The notes: a model not told the origin generated them from the sequence alone. DNA of 64,000 nucleotides from Algoriphagus boritolerans DSM 17298 = JCM 18970 (GCF_900108085.1 NZ_FNVR01000008.1:99907-163906); one strand, 5' to 3'. Counted from the first letter of the stretch, positions 19,612 to 29,401 are shown. A program made the numbers and translations.

Positions 19612-21312
19612 CTAAAATCTGGCCAGATACCCAAAATGAATTCTGGAATAGGAAAACGATATGGGCTGGGCAGATGACTTCCCTATCGCCAATACAAAAC
19701 TGAATAATCCTCCGTCAGTGTCCAAATTGATACCCGTACCAAATGAAAAAGGACGGTCAATTTTAGGAGAATTATATGGGTTTTCGACAATTCCAAGATC
19801 GGCAAATACTATCAAAAAAGAATTTTGATCAAAAAACAGGCGCTGTTCAAGATTGAGATAGCCAAAATTCTTTGCGAAAAAATTTTTCTCGTTAAACCCA
19901 CGAATACTTTTCAGACCTCCAAGTCGATACAGCTCATTTAAAAACAAGTTCTGATTTTGAAGGAATCCGCCCACCCCTCTTATCCACATCCCCCAGGAAG
20001 ACTTAATAAATACGTGTTTTTCTCCTGAAAACCATCCCTGGTACTGCGCCGAAGATTCCTCCAGCCCGGAATAGAGCTCCTCCGGCAATCCTGTATTTTG
20101 AAGAATCCGCTTGTTACCCAGTGAAAAAGTCCCCTGAAATCTGCTCCCCCTTCTAGGCGAAACCGGTGAGTCCAGTTTGTCCCAATCCAACCCAATTCCA
20201 TATTGATTCCATCGGTAATCAATTGAGGAGGGCAATTCCTGATCAAGAGAAAGATCATCCGTAGCTAATAAATCGCCTGCTTGCCGCTTGTTGAAAAAAT
20301 TAAGGTATCCATCGTCCGAAACCCGATACCCAAAGTCAAACTCAAACGATCTGTTGACAAAACTGGAATCCTGCTTCAGCAGGGAGAATCCTACCGACAC
20401 ATCCAAAGGAGAGCGAAATACAAATGATTCTTTTGCCTTCAGTTCCAAAGCCTGCGATTGGATGTTTAGCCGCTGCCAATTCAGTGAAAAATCCCTGCCT
20501 TTGCCACCGAGGTGATACAGCTGAAGATCAACTTCGCCCGTGATCAATACCTTACCGGATTCATTCTCATTTGGCAAAAGTCCCACAACTCCATCAAACA
20601 CATTGACTCTGCGATCTTGAAGGGTGAATATGGGCCTCGCTTGTTGAGTTTGAAAAGTGAGCTCCGGCTCACCTGACAGCGAAAAATAAGGCGATCTCCG
20701 GATTGTCTGTGCAGCTTTTAGCAATTGCTCCTGTGAGAATATTCCTCCCGGAGTCAATCTGGAAACCTGCTGAAGGTAGCGAACATCGGTCTTGCTATCC
20801 CCTGATATCTCCAAACTATCCCATGTAATTCTCGGGCCGGCATCAAACACCATCACTCCTGAAAGTAAAGAATCGCTGATTGTGAGCCTGTCAATTCTCA
20901 ATGTTGCAAATGGTAGGCCTTGATTTTCTGCATGGGTAAGGGCTCGGTCTATCCAGAGATAAGGATCGGGGTAATGTGATCCCGGCTTCCCTAATGATCT
21001 CAAAAAATCCTCCGGAATGCCTTCCAATTCTACTTTTTCCCAGCTAAAAAGTCTTCCAAAATTCCAAAGCAAGAGGAGGGTATCGGCTTGAGGTTTCTCC
21101 TGGAAAAATCCCTCCAAAAACCCCTGTGCCTGAAATACTCTGGAAAGGGAATCCGTTATTTTCTTTGATTCTTCCTTTTCATTGAAATCTCGGATCAGTT
21201 TAACTTTCGATGTCGGAACAGCGGTCCATTCCACCCGTATCAATTCCTGTCCATGACAGATGCTCTGCCCTAAAGCGATCCAACTAACTAGCGTCAAAAA
21301 AAGTGACTTCAA
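19612..21312 (-). CDS. Omp85-superfamily outer-membrane protein (POTRA plus barrel)
   Basis: A 566-residue precursor with an N-terminal signal peptide (cleavage near SICHGQ). The N-terminal 220 residues contain POTRA-like segments (about 45-215), including PGGIFSQEQLLKAAQTIRRSPYF. The C-terminal 340 residues are a barrel with the Omp85 lid-loop motif GLKSIRGFNE near residue 460 and a terminal aromatic residue (LARF). It is clearly shorter than the 898-residue BamA at 46455-49151 and resembles TamA/ShlB-like members. Substrate unknown. It heads a minus-strand cluster and is divergent from hemW, with only 45 bp between the starts. Confidence 0.85.
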   Translation of the reverse strand: MKSLFLTLVSWIALGQSICHGQELIRVEWTAVPTSKVKLIRDFNEKEESKKITDSLSRVFQAQGFLEGFFQEKPQADTLLLLWNFGRLFSWEKVELEGIPEDFLRSLGKPGSHYPDPYLWIDRALTHAENQGLPFATLRIDRLTISDSLLSGVMVFDAGPRITWDSLEISGDSKTDVRYLQQVSRLTPGGIFSQEQLLKAAQTIRRSPYFSLSGEPELTFQTQQARPIFTLQDRRVNVFDGVVGLLPNENESGKVLITGEVDLQLYHLGGKGRDFSLNWQRLNIQSQALELKAKESFVFRSPLDVSVGFSLLKQDSSFVNRSFEFDFGYRVSDDGYLNFFNKRQAGDLLATDDLSLDQELPSSIDYRWNQYGIGLDWDKLDSPVSPRRGSRFQGTFSLGNKRILQNTGLPEELYSGLEESSAQYQGWFSGEKHVFIKSSWGMWIRGVGGFLQNQNLFLNELYRLGGLKSIRGFNEKNFFAKNFGYLNLEQRLFFDQNSFLIVFADLGIVENPYNSPKIDRPFSFGTGINLDTDGGLFSFVLAIGKSSAQPISFSYSRIHFGYLARF

Positions 21313-21331
21313 GGTGCAACACGGGATTGAT

Positions 21332-21339
21332 TACCTTTG
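21332..21339 (+). promoter_or_regulatory. Candidate -7 element of the hemW promoter (TACCTTTG)
   Basis: Exact TAnnTTTG match in the 45-bp gap between divergent starts. Transcription would begin near 21346, about 12 bp before the TTG start of hemW. No clear -33 TTTG is present. Confidence 0.5.
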
Positions 21340-21357
21340 CAAGATAACTGAATTCAC

Positions 21358-22479
21358 TTGGCAGGCATCTACATCCACATTCCATTTTGCAGGCAAGCCT
21401 GCCATTATTGCGACTTTCATTTCAGCACCAATCTCCGGCAGGTCGATCAGCTGGTTTTAGCCATTGGCAAGGAGCTGGAAATGAGAAAAGATTACTTGAA
21501 AAATCAAGCCGTCGAAACAGTCTATTTCGGGGGAGGGACACCTTCCTTGCTCTCGGAGAGACAACTGCACTTTTTGATGGAAAAAGTAAGAAAACTGTTT
21601 CCATCTGACTGGAAGGAAGTAACCCTTGAAGCTAATCCGGATGATCTTTCGGAGGAAAATCTCAGCATGTGGAAAGAATTGGGAGTGGATCGCCTGAGTT
21701 TGGGAATTCAGAGTTTTCAGGAGGAAGTCCTTCAGTTTTACAATAGAGCCCACACAGCGATCGAAGCCATGGAGGCTATTGCGAAAAGCAGAAATGCCGG
21801 ATTCAAAAAGTTTTCGATTGATCTGATTTACGGATTTCCGAAAGATAATCATGCCATTTGGGAAAAAGATTTGGGGGAGGCGATCCGGCAGGATCCCGGG
21901 CACATTTCGGCTTATTCACTGACCATTGAGCCGAAAACTGCCTTGGGAAAATGGACAGAAAAGGGAAGTTTCCGCCCGGCTGAGGAGGATTTTGTAGCTG
22001 AGCAGTTTGAGTGGCTTCAGGCCGAGACAGAAAAAGCAGGCTACATTCAATACGAAATTTCAAACTTTGGAAAGCCAAACGAATTTGCATTGCACAATAC
22101 CAATTATTGGAAGGGCGTACCCTATTTGGGTGTGGGGCCGAGTGCCCATTCATTTGACGGAAAAAATCGCGGTCAGAATCCCGCCTCAAATCCGAAGTAT
22201 CTCAAAGCCATCAATACCAATAAAATTATTTTCGAAGTGGAATCTCTGACTCTTGAAGAACAGGTAAATGACCGAATTTTGACCGGATTACGAACGGTTT
22301 GGGGGCTGACTCCAGAGGAATTGAGGCAAGAATTTGCAATTGATATTTTGCAAAGCAAAGAAAAAGAGATCGTAAAATTAGAAAATCAGGGTTGGCTGAT
22401 ATGGGATGGTAAAACCCTATCTTTGAGCAAAAGGGGAATGCTTCTGGCTGATAGTATCGCATCGGAACTGTTTATCTAA
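21358..22479 (+). CDS. hemW: Radical SAM haem chaperone HemW (coproporphyrinogen dehydrogenase-like)
   Basis: Radical SAM protein of 373 residues that begins GIYIHIPFCRQACHYCDF, where the CxxxCxxC cluster motif (CRQACHYC) binds the 4Fe-4S centre. The extra HemN-specific first Cys pattern is replaced by the HemW form. Later segments FGGGTPSLL, EANPDDL and LSLGIQSF are typical. The start is TTG: an in-frame TGA lies at 21349-21351, and no ATG is available before the cluster. HemW is thought to insert haem into apoproteins; a HemN role is less likely. Confidence 0.92.
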   Translation: MAGIYIHIPFCRQACHYCDFHFSTNLRQVDQLVLAIGKELEMRKDYLKNQAVETVYFGGGTPSLLSERQLHFLMEKVRKLFPSDWKEVTLEANPDDLSEENLSMWKELGVDRLSLGIQSFQEEVLQFYNRAHTAIEAMEAIAKSRNAGFKKFSIDLIYGFPKDNHAIWEKDLGEAIRQDPGHISAYSLTIEPKTALGKWTEKGSFRPAEEDFVAEQFEWLQAETEKAGYIQYEISNFGKPNEFALHNTNYWKGVPYLGVGPSAHSFDGKNRGQNPASNPKYLKAINTNKIIFEVESLTLEEQVNDRILTGLRTVWGLTPEELRQEFAIDILQSKEKEIVKLENQGWLIWDGKTLSLSKRGMLLADSIASELFI

Positions 22480-22654
22480 TTTCAGTAAACTGGGCAAGTG
22501 ATTGGTATGACTGTTATTCAACCATCGATCCAAAAAATACAGACTTGAGGTAAGAGTCACACACTGAGATGCCTCGATACCGGGAAAACCAATCAAAATT
22601 CCAATCGCCTGACCGTAGCCAGTATTGACATCAAATAAACCACAGGAAAAACAC

Positions 22655-22963
22655 ATGAGCGAGTATAATACAGGAAGAAATAAAGAAGCTGCTCCCTTAG
22701 AAGCCGCATTTAATGAATTGCTAAAAGCTTACAGACTGGAGGACAAATTCAAAGAAAAGCAGCTGATTAGCTTCTGGGGGGAGATTGTAGGAAAAACCAT
22801 TTCGGATCGCACTACGGCTGTCTTTATCCGCGAAAAGAAGCTTTTTGTAAAACTGAGCTCCGGGCCAGTCAAAAAAGAATTGATGCTCAATCGCTCCAAA
22901 GTATTGACCCTGATAGAAGAAAAAGTAGGAAAAGGAGTAGTGGAAGATTTAGTATGTCTCTGA
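22655..22963 (+). CDS. DUF721/DciA-like protein
   Basis: A 102-residue protein. I start it at the ATG at 22655 (MSEYNTGRNKEA); the frame opens 30 bases earlier with TTG. The segment ISFWGEIVGKTISDRT, followed by a short basic strand FIREKKLFVKLSSG and the helix LMLNRSKVLTLI, is the DUF721 pattern. DciA proteins of this family are proposed loaders of the replicative helicase DnaB in bacteria that lack DnaC. It follows hemW by 175 bp. The role is inferred from the family only. Confidence 0.8.
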   Translation: MSEYNTGRNKEAAPLEAAFNELLKAYRLEDKFKEKQLISFWGEIVGKTISDRTTAVFIREKKLFVKLSSGPVKKELMLNRSKVLTLIEEKVGKGVVEDLVCL

Positions 22964-23056
22964 ATCTTTTACAATTTTTAACGCTCCAAAGACCATTGAA
23001 TTAACCACAGATCATCAGGATTACATCAGTTTCAGTATTATTGCGATAGCATTCCG

Positions 23057-25126
23057 ATGGTCAAACTACCCTCCATCCATATCGGCAAACTAAGCCTCCT
23101 TCTTTCCATCTTAGTATGGCTGGGGTTGCTATTTGTGGATTTGGTGCGGCTATTTGGGATGATCAATGAGATCAATTCGGGCATATCTGATGAGATTACC
23201 TGGATCCTGGAGATCCTTTTTTTCTTTACCTTATATGGATTTTACAGCTACTCGATTGGCAAAAACATCCAAAGTGACTTCCTAAACCTCCTTTGGAGGG
23301 GAGCATCTACAGGGATTTTTGCAAGCGGCGTCGCGCTTTTGATAGAACTTTTTTACCTATCCCTGGGAGACAACAAACTTGCAACGGAGCCTTTTTTAAA
23401 GAATTTTTTCTACCATGTCAATTTTGCGCTCACGACTGTTTTCCTGATTTCTTCAGCCCTTCTTTGGAAGCATTTGATTCTCTATCAGAAAAGCAAACAA
23501 GTGGTCAAACAATGGCAGGCTTTTGAATTTGCCATGCTGGTGGCGATGTTTTTTGTTTTTTTCAACAAAAACAATTTCGACTACAGCTTTCTTTTTGGAA
23601 TGGTTATCCTGCTGGTAATTTCCGCAGTGCTTTCCGGAAATCTGAAATGGATTCCTTACCTGACATTCAAAGAAAAGTGGAAGTCCTTACTGTTCCTGTT
23701 TATTATTCTGATCTGTATCGGATATCTGTTCAGGCGCTTCATGGCCTATTCCGAGGCGGAAACTTATCAGGTTAACCTGACTGACAATTTATTCCTGATG
23801 GCCTTGTTTGGTTTCATTTTCATTTATGCCATTTTCAGTTTCTTGGTGACTCTGTTCAATCTACCGACTTCTTCGGTTTTTGAACAAAAACTGACTGAGG
23901 CGATCAATTTTCAGCGGCTCAGTCAATCGATTCAACCCGGAGAAAATGAAGAGCAGGTACTCGATATCCTGCTTGACAGCTGCATGAGTGCCTCTTACTC
24001 AGATGCTGCATGGATCGAAATCAATCCCGAAGAACAAAAAACAGGAGCAAATCAGCTTCGGTTTTTGGATGAACCTACCAAAAATGAGCTTTCTGAATTA
24101 ATCAAAACCCACAAATCCGCAACGGAATGGGCCTCCACTGATCATCCTGAGATGCTCCAGGCCCTCGCCATCAGACTCGCACATCCCCGCTACGAATCGA
24201 CACTCCTAGTCCCATTGGTAATAAATAAAACTGCCATCGGCCGGATCGTCCTTTGCAAAGAAGTGCGCGATGGATTCAACAAAGAAATGGTGAATATCAT
24301 CAGCACATTTGTCCGACAGGCTTGCATTGCAGTAGAAAATCACAGACTTTTGAACCAGGCGATTCTAAATGAGCGATACCAAGAAGAGCTGAAGATTGCC
24401 CAACGGGTTCAAAAGGCCTTGTTGCCTACCAAACTGGATCATCCCAAATCATTTGAAATCTGCGCATTTTCCAATGCAGCCGATGAAGTCGGGGGTGATT
24501 ATTACGACACATTTAAACTGGATGAAAACCGATACGTACTCATAATCGGTGACGTGTCCGGGAAAGGAACCTCGGCAGCTTTTCACATGTCCCAGATGAA
24601 GGGGGTTTTCCACAGTTTGATCCAACTGAATCTCAGCCCTTCGCAATTTATGATCAAGGCAAATTCTGCTTTGAGCAAATGCCTTGGGAAGAATCATTTC
24701 ATCACTGCTTCAATTTTTATCATTGACACCGCTGAGAAAAAAATCTGTCACTCACGCGCAGGGCACATTCCTACATTGCTTTTTAAAGCGAAAGAAGCAA
24801 CATCGGAATTTATGCTGTTTGATGGATTGGGTTTGGGGATTTTAAGAAACAAGCAGTACGAAAATCACGTTCAGGAGAAAACATTCACTTATGAGTCGGG
24901 AGATATTCTGGTATTGATCACTGATGGAATCGTAGAAGCTAAAAATCAAAAAGGTCAGCAGTTTGGCTTTGAGCGCATCCGAAGTTTGGTGGAAATTCAC
25001 CATGCTAAAAGCCCAAATGAGATTCAAACCCAACTTATCGATTCACTCCACGTTTTTGTCGGGGGAGTCCGTATGATCGATGATGACTACTCAATGATGG
25101 TAGTTAAATTCAACAATGACAATTAG
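23057..25126 (+). CDS. SpoIIE-type PP2C serine phosphatase with membrane and GAF domains
   Basis: A 689-residue sensor phosphatase. The first 275 residues hold about seven to eight membrane helices, then a GAF-like domain (about 290-430), a linker helix (NERYQEELKIAQRVQKALLP) and a PP2C/SpoIIE domain (about 455-689). Metal-binding acidic residues are present in GGDYYD, GDVSGKGTSAAF, LITDGIVEA and DDDYSMMVVK. In partner-switching systems such enzymes dephosphorylate a STAS anti-sigma antagonist, and exactly such a gene follows 29 bp downstream. The signal it senses is unknown. Confidence 0.9.
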   Translation: MVKLPSIHIGKLSLLLSILVWLGLLFVDLVRLFGMINEINSGISDEITWILEILFFFTLYGFYSYSIGKNIQSDFLNLLWRGASTGIFASGVALLIELFYLSLGDNKLATEPFLKNFFYHVNFALTTVFLISSALLWKHLILYQKSKQVVKQWQAFEFAMLVAMFFVFFNKNNFDYSFLFGMVILLVISAVLSGNLKWIPYLTFKEKWKSLLFLFIILICIGYLFRRFMAYSEAETYQVNLTDNLFLMALFGFIFIYAIFSFLVTLFNLPTSSVFEQKLTEAINFQRLSQSIQPGENEEQVLDILLDSCMSASYSDAAWIEINPEEQKTGANQLRFLDEPTKNELSELIKTHKSATEWASTDHPEMLQALAIRLAHPRYESTLLVPLVINKTAIGRIVLCKEVRDGFNKEMVNIISTFVRQACIAVENHRLLNQAILNERYQEELKIAQRVQKALLPTKLDHPKSFEICAFSNAADEVGGDYYDTFKLDENRYVLIIGDVSGKGTSAAFHMSQMKGVFHSLIQLNLSPSQFMIKANSALSKCLGKNHFITASIFIIDTAEKKICHSRAGHIPTLLFKAKEATSEFMLFDGLGLGILRNKQYENHVQEKTFTYESGDILVLITDGIVEAKNQKGQQFGFERIRSLVEIHHAKSPNEIQTQLIDSLHVFVGGVRMIDDDYSMMVVKFNNDN

Positions 25127-25155
25127 AAACATTTCGCATAAACAACCCCTAAGCC

Positions 25156-25488
25156 ATGCTCCGTCTGGAAAAATCAACAGAAAACAAGATTGAAATCTTA
25201 AGCCTATTTGGTGAAGTCGATGCCAGTAACTCTGTGATCCTGGATGAAGCTATCCAAGAATTGGTTGATGGGGGTGCAAAATCGATTATCGTAGACGGAG
25301 AAAAGCTAGACTACATCTCCTCGGCAGGATTGGGAGTCTTTATGTCTTATCTGGAGGATTTTAACGACAAAGGAATCAGTATGAAAATCTGTGGACTGAC
25401 TCCTAAAGTTCACGAAGTATTTAAGATTTTGGGATTGGATCAACTGATCCCAATTTACGAGGATAGAGCAGCGGCATCTGCCAGTTAA
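25156..25488 (+). CDS. STAS-domain anti-sigma factor antagonist
   Basis: A 110-residue single STAS domain of the SpoIIAA/RsbV type. The loop DYISSAGLG at residues 52-60 contains the Ser (Ser55 or Ser56) that the partner kinase would phosphorylate and the SpoIIE phosphatase would dephosphorylate. It lies between the phosphatase and the kinase genes (29 bp and 4 bp away), the expected order for a partner-switching module. Confidence 0.9.
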   Translation: MLRLEKSTENKIEILSLFGEVDASNSVILDEAIQELVDGGAKSIIVDGEKLDYISSAGLGVFMSYLEDFNDKGISMKICGLTPKVHEVFKILGLDQLIPIYEDRAAASAS

Positions 25489-25492
25489 ACGA

Positions 25493-25906
25493 ATGAAGCA
25501 CAAGCTTAACTTTGCTTGCCAGACCTCAGCGCTTTCGGAATTGAGGGCATTCCTACAAGGGGCAATGAGCGGCGTAAGCCTGTCAGAGATAGAAAAGCAC
25601 CAAGTCACCCTTGCAGTGGAAGAGGTCTGCGCCAACCTGATTATTCATTCACATGGATGCAATCCTGAGGATTACATCCATTTGGAAATAAAAGATTCCG
25701 CTCAAAAATTAGTTTTCGAAATTTCCGATCAAGGGAAAGCCTTTAATATCTTGACCTATGAAGCACCTGATCTGAAAAAAGTCATGGTGGAAAAGCGAAA
25801 AGGTGGCTTAGGCATTATTTTGGTAAAGAAAATTATGGATGAAATTGAATTTGAATCAGAAAATGGCACCAATACCTGCCGACTGATCAAATGGTTTCAC
25901 TCCTAA
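25493..25906 (+). CDS. RsbW/SpoIIAB-like serine kinase (anti-sigma type ATPase)
   Basis: A 137-residue GHKL ATPase domain. The N-box is VEEVCANLIIHSH (Glu43, Asn48), the G1 box is ISDQGKAF, and the G2 region is KGGLGIILVKKIMD. It would phosphorylate the STAS protein encoded 4 bp upstream and release or bind a target. No sigma factor gene is found nearby, so what it controls is open: a distant sigma factor or a non-sigma target. Confidence 0.88.
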   Translation: MKHKLNFACQTSALSELRAFLQGAMSGVSLSEIEKHQVTLAVEEVCANLIIHSHGCNPEDYIHLEIKDSAQKLVFEISDQGKAFNILTYEAPDLKKVMVEKRKGGLGIILVKKIMDEIEFESENGTNTCRLIKWFHS

Positions 25907-25953
25907 TTTTGGTTAAATACCCGAAAAATAAGGGGTTCAACCCGAATTACTGA

Positions 25954-25961
25954 TAATTTTG
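25954..25961 (+). promoter_or_regulatory. Candidate -7 element upstream of the parvulin operon (TAATTTTG)
   Basis: Exact TAnnTTTG match, 33 bp before the chosen start at 25994; a GGGTT-C-AACCC palindrome lies just upstream at 25933-25943. It falls within the longer TTG-initiated frame and so favours the ATG at 25994. Confidence 0.5.
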
Positions 25962-25993
25962 TAACATTGCATCTTACATTGGCATCTCTGTTC

Positions 25994-27988
25994 ATGAATC
26001 ACCGAACCATTTCGGCACATATAGTCATTCTTCAGTTTTCCTGCATGCTTGCATGGTCTATAAGCGCGGTGGCACAGGATAGAGATCAGGCTCTTTTGAC
26101 GGTTGATGGCCGACCTGTAGACAAGGACGAGTTGGTCTACCTGATCTCCAAGGGCAAAAATACCGATACGCCAATGGCAGGTGTAAGTCGTGAAGAATTT
26201 GAGGAAAACCTCGATCTTTTTATCAATTACAAACTGAAAGTCCGCGAAGCGGAAGCCTTGGGATTGGATCGTACCGAGGAGTTTACCAAAGAGTTTGAAT
26301 CGTTCAAAGAAACTCTGATTTACCCCTATCTGATTAAAAATTCCCTGGAAGAGGGGGAGCTCCGCAAAGCCTATTCCCGCATGCAGGAGGTAGTCAGAGC
26401 CAGCCATATCCTATTTCAATTCCCTCCAAACGCAAGTTCGGAGGATAGCTTGATTGTTCTCAAGATGGCATTGAAAGTACGTGGTGAAATCGAAAACGGT
26501 GCCAGCATAAACGAACTCGCCGTTCAATATTCCGATGATCCCTCTGCAAAAAAAAATAAAGGTGATTTAGGCTATTTTACCAGTCTTCAGATGGTTCAGC
26601 CCTTTGAAGATGCTGCCTACAACCTTCAGGTGGGTCAGCTTTCAGATCCGGTTTTATCCAATTTTGGCTACCACATTATTCAGGTTAAAGACCGTCAGCC
26701 AAACCCGGGACAGGTTCGTGTCTCGCACATTTTGGTTCGGTTTGATGCGGAAGACCCCACACAGGAAGAAAATGCGAGAAGAAAGATTTCTGATATTTAT
26801 GCTGAAATTCAAAAGGAAAGCACCATTTGGGAAGATATAGTAAAAACATTCTCGGAAGATCCAGCCACCAATCAAAGGGGCGGAATACTGCCTTGGTTTG
26901 GAGTGGGAAATATGATTCCTGAATTTGAAATGGCCGCATTTTCACTTACCGAGATCGGCGAAGTCTCACCTCCGCTCAAAACCCAATATGGCTATCATAT
27001 CCTACGCCTTGAGGAAAAAAAGCCCATTTCATCCTATGAAGAAATGGAGGAGACCATTCGGTCCAGAATTTTGAGAGACTCCCGATCCGGGATGATTCAA
27101 TCTCAGGTAGTTGCAATCCAAAAAGCCCGGTATGGATTTGTCGAGGATGAAAACTCAGTGGCAAATTTAGCCCGAGTCTTAAATCCAATTACCAAATCAT
27201 CTTTTGAATCTGCTTTGGAAGCCAATTCCTTGGAAGATTCTCCATTATTTACACTTCAGGGAAAAACCGCTACCGCCTCAGATCTTGCTGAATTTATGAA
27301 GAATGAAGAAATCAGCCCAAAGGTAAAAGGAGGAACTTTTGACATTTGGTACGACCGTTTTGTGGCAAATACTTTGGCGAAAACAGAAGAAAACGACCTT
27401 GAAACTAACAACAAGGAATACCAAATGCTCCTCAAAGAGTACCGGGACGGCATTTTGCTTTTCTCTCTGATGAATCAGGAAGTTTGGCAAAAGGGAATTA
27501 CCGATTCACTTGGTCAAGTTGAATTCTACCGAAAAAATATTGATCGATACCGATGGAAAGACCGAGTTGAAGCATTCGTGGTGAAAGTACTGGATAAAAG
27601 TCACCTTGAAAATGCCCGGAAGGCTCTAAGTGGAAATGGGTACAATCAGGGACTCATCCAAGAATTCAACGCCAATTACAAAGCCAACACACCGCTTGCC
27701 TTTCAGACCGAGTCAGGCATATTCGAATACGAAGACCACCTAGTCCTGTCCAAGGCAAATCTGAATCAATCCTATCAGGAAATTGAGCTTAATGGAACGC
27801 TTCACCTAGTCATGCTTGGGCAAAAATTCCCGGCGGCATCGCGGGAATTTGAGGAATCAAGAGGCTTGGTTATCCGGGATTATCAGGAATTCCTCGACCA
27901 GTCCCTCATCCAATCTCTGAAAAGTAAGTATCCGATTCAGATTAATGCTCAGGTCAAAGAGGAAGCATTTCTAGCCCTGAATCAATAA
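25994..27988 (+). CDS. Periplasmic parvulin-type peptidyl-prolyl isomerase, two PpiC domains
   Basis: A 664-residue secreted PPIase. The frame opens at a TTG at 25967, but the ATG at 25994 gives a good signal peptide ending SAVAQ. There are two consecutive parvulin domains: VVRASHILFQF to YHIIQVKDR (about 130-235) and VRVSHILVRFD to YHILRLEEK (about 238-345). The C-terminal half has no recognised domain. It is followed 43 bp later by surA, so both probably act on outer-membrane protein folding. Confidence 0.9.
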   Translation: MNHRTISAHIVILQFSCMLAWSISAVAQDRDQALLTVDGRPVDKDELVYLISKGKNTDTPMAGVSREEFEENLDLFINYKLKVREAEALGLDRTEEFTKEFESFKETLIYPYLIKNSLEEGELRKAYSRMQEVVRASHILFQFPPNASSEDSLIVLKMALKVRGEIENGASINELAVQYSDDPSAKKNKGDLGYFTSLQMVQPFEDAAYNLQVGQLSDPVLSNFGYHIIQVKDRQPNPGQVRVSHILVRFDAEDPTQEENARRKISDIYAEIQKESTIWEDIVKTFSEDPATNQRGGILPWFGVGNMIPEFEMAAFSLTEIGEVSPPLKTQYGYHILRLEEKKPISSYEEMEETIRSRILRDSRSGMIQSQVVAIQKARYGFVEDENSVANLARVLNPITKSSFESALEANSLEDSPLFTLQGKTATASDLAEFMKNEEISPKVKGGTFDIWYDRFVANTLAKTEENDLETNNKEYQMLLKEYRDGILLFSLMNQEVWQKGITDSLGQVEFYRKNIDRYRWKDRVEAFVVKVLDKSHLENARKALSGNGYNQGLIQEFNANYKANTPLAFQTESGIFEYEDHLVLSKANLNQSYQEIELNGTLHLVMLGQKFPAASREFEESRGLVIRDYQEFLDQSLIQSLKSKYPIQINAQVKEEAFLALNQ

Positions 27989-28031
27989 TTAAATGATTTC
28001 CAATCTTGGGAATTAACAATCACCTATTATC

Positions 28032-29396
28032 ATGAAATTACTAAGCCGACTTATTTTCTGCCTTTTTGGAGCGATGGCACTGAGCCAGACTATCGCCCAG
28101 GAAGCTCCGCCTACAGGACAAGTCCTGGATAAAATTGTTGCCAAAGTAGACAACAACATTGTCCTGGAATCTGAAGTCCAGAAAACCTATGTCGAAGCCC
28201 TGGCACAAGCCCAGCAGGGTCTTCCGGCTCCTACTCGATGCGAGGTTTTTGAAAGTCTGATGATCAATAAACTGATGGTTGCCAAAGCGGAGATTGACTC
28301 GGTATTGGTAACCGAACCGGAAGTATTGCTTCAGGTAGAAAATCGCTTCAATACCGTTATGCAGCAATTTGGTGGAGATGAAAGTGTGCTTGTTCAGGTA
28401 TATGGAAAAACCGCCGAACAACTCAAAAGTGAGATCGAAGATGTAATCCGAGAGCAGATGATAGTCTCCAAGATGAGATCCAGAATCACTGAAGGAGTCG
28501 CAGTATCGCCAGCCGATGTACGTGCATTTTTTAATAGCATTCCGAAAGATTCACTCCCCCTGTTCACCTCAGAAGCCTCAGTGGGCCAAATTGTCAAAAA
28601 GCCTGAGGTTAGCCCAGAGGTAAGAGCCCAGCTCATCGCTCAACTTACCCAATTCAAACAAGACATCCTGGATGGCAAAGCTGATTTTGCGGAATTGGCC
28701 AAGCAATACTCAGAAGATCCGGGGTCTGGTGCCCAGGGTGGAGATCTTGGTTTTTTTAGGAGAGGGGAACTGGCTCCGGAATACGAGGCAACAGCACTCG
28801 GGCTTCGTCTGGGAGAAATCAGCGACCCGGTAGAAACCCAATTTGGATTTCACATGATCCAATTACTTGAAATTAAGGGCACTAGCTTCAATACCCGACA
28901 CATTCTTCGTATTCCCAAAGCCAGTGAAGCAGATATCCAAAGAGCCGAACGCTACCTGGATAGTCTAAAAAGAGAAATCGAAGCCGGAAAGATTGACTTT
29001 GCAAATGCCGCAAAAGAATATTCCGATGATCGGGCAACCTCAGACAATGGTGGATTTTTCGTTGATCCAACGACCAATTCAAAGCGCCTGTCGCTAAGAA
29101 CTTTAGAGGACCCCATTCTCTATTTTACCATTGATACCATGGAGGTTGGAAGTATTACTAAACCTATCCGTTTTGAGGATCCACGTGAAGGAGTCAAGGT
29201 TAGAATCCTATATTACCAGGCAAAATATCCTGCTCATCGCGCCAATTTGGAAGATGATTACGAAAAAATGAAAGCCGCCACACTTCGAAAAAAAGAAGAC
29301 GAGATCCTTGAAAAGTGGTTTGTTACGGCAAAGGAAGATGTGTTTATTGACATCGATCCGGTATACGATCGGTGTAATCCACTCGCCAGTAAATAA
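28032..29396 (+). CDS. surA: Periplasmic chaperone SurA
   Basis: A 454-residue precursor with a signal peptide ending TIAQ. The N-terminal SurA chaperone domain begins VLDKIVAKVDNNIVLESEV and contains LMINKLMVAKAEID. Two parvulin-like domains follow (about 175-285 and 290-400): the first has AKQYSEDPGSGAQGGDLGFF and FGFHMIQLLEI, the second is more diverged (TRHILRIPKASE). SurA escorts unfolded barrel proteins to BamA, which is also encoded in this window. It ends at a terminator. Confidence 0.92.
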   Translation: MKLLSRLIFCLFGAMALSQTIAQEAPPTGQVLDKIVAKVDNNIVLESEVQKTYVEALAQAQQGLPAPTRCEVFESLMINKLMVAKAEIDSVLVTEPEVLLQVENRFNTVMQQFGGDESVLVQVYGKTAEQLKSEIEDVIREQMIVSKMRSRITEGVAVSPADVRAFFNSIPKDSLPLFTSEASVGQIVKKPEVSPEVRAQLIAQLTQFKQDILDGKADFAELAKQYSEDPGSGAQGGDLGFFRRGELAPEYEATALGLRLGEISDPVETQFGFHMIQLLEIKGTSFNTRHILRIPKASEADIQRAERYLDSLKREIEAGKIDFANAAKEYSDDRATSDNGGFFVDPTTNSKRLSLRTLEDPILYFTIDTMEVGSITKPIRFEDPREGVKVRILYYQAKYPAHRANLEDDYEKMKAATLRKKEDEILEKWFVTAKEDVFIDIDPVYDRCNPLASK

Positions 29397-29401
29397 AAAA
29401 A

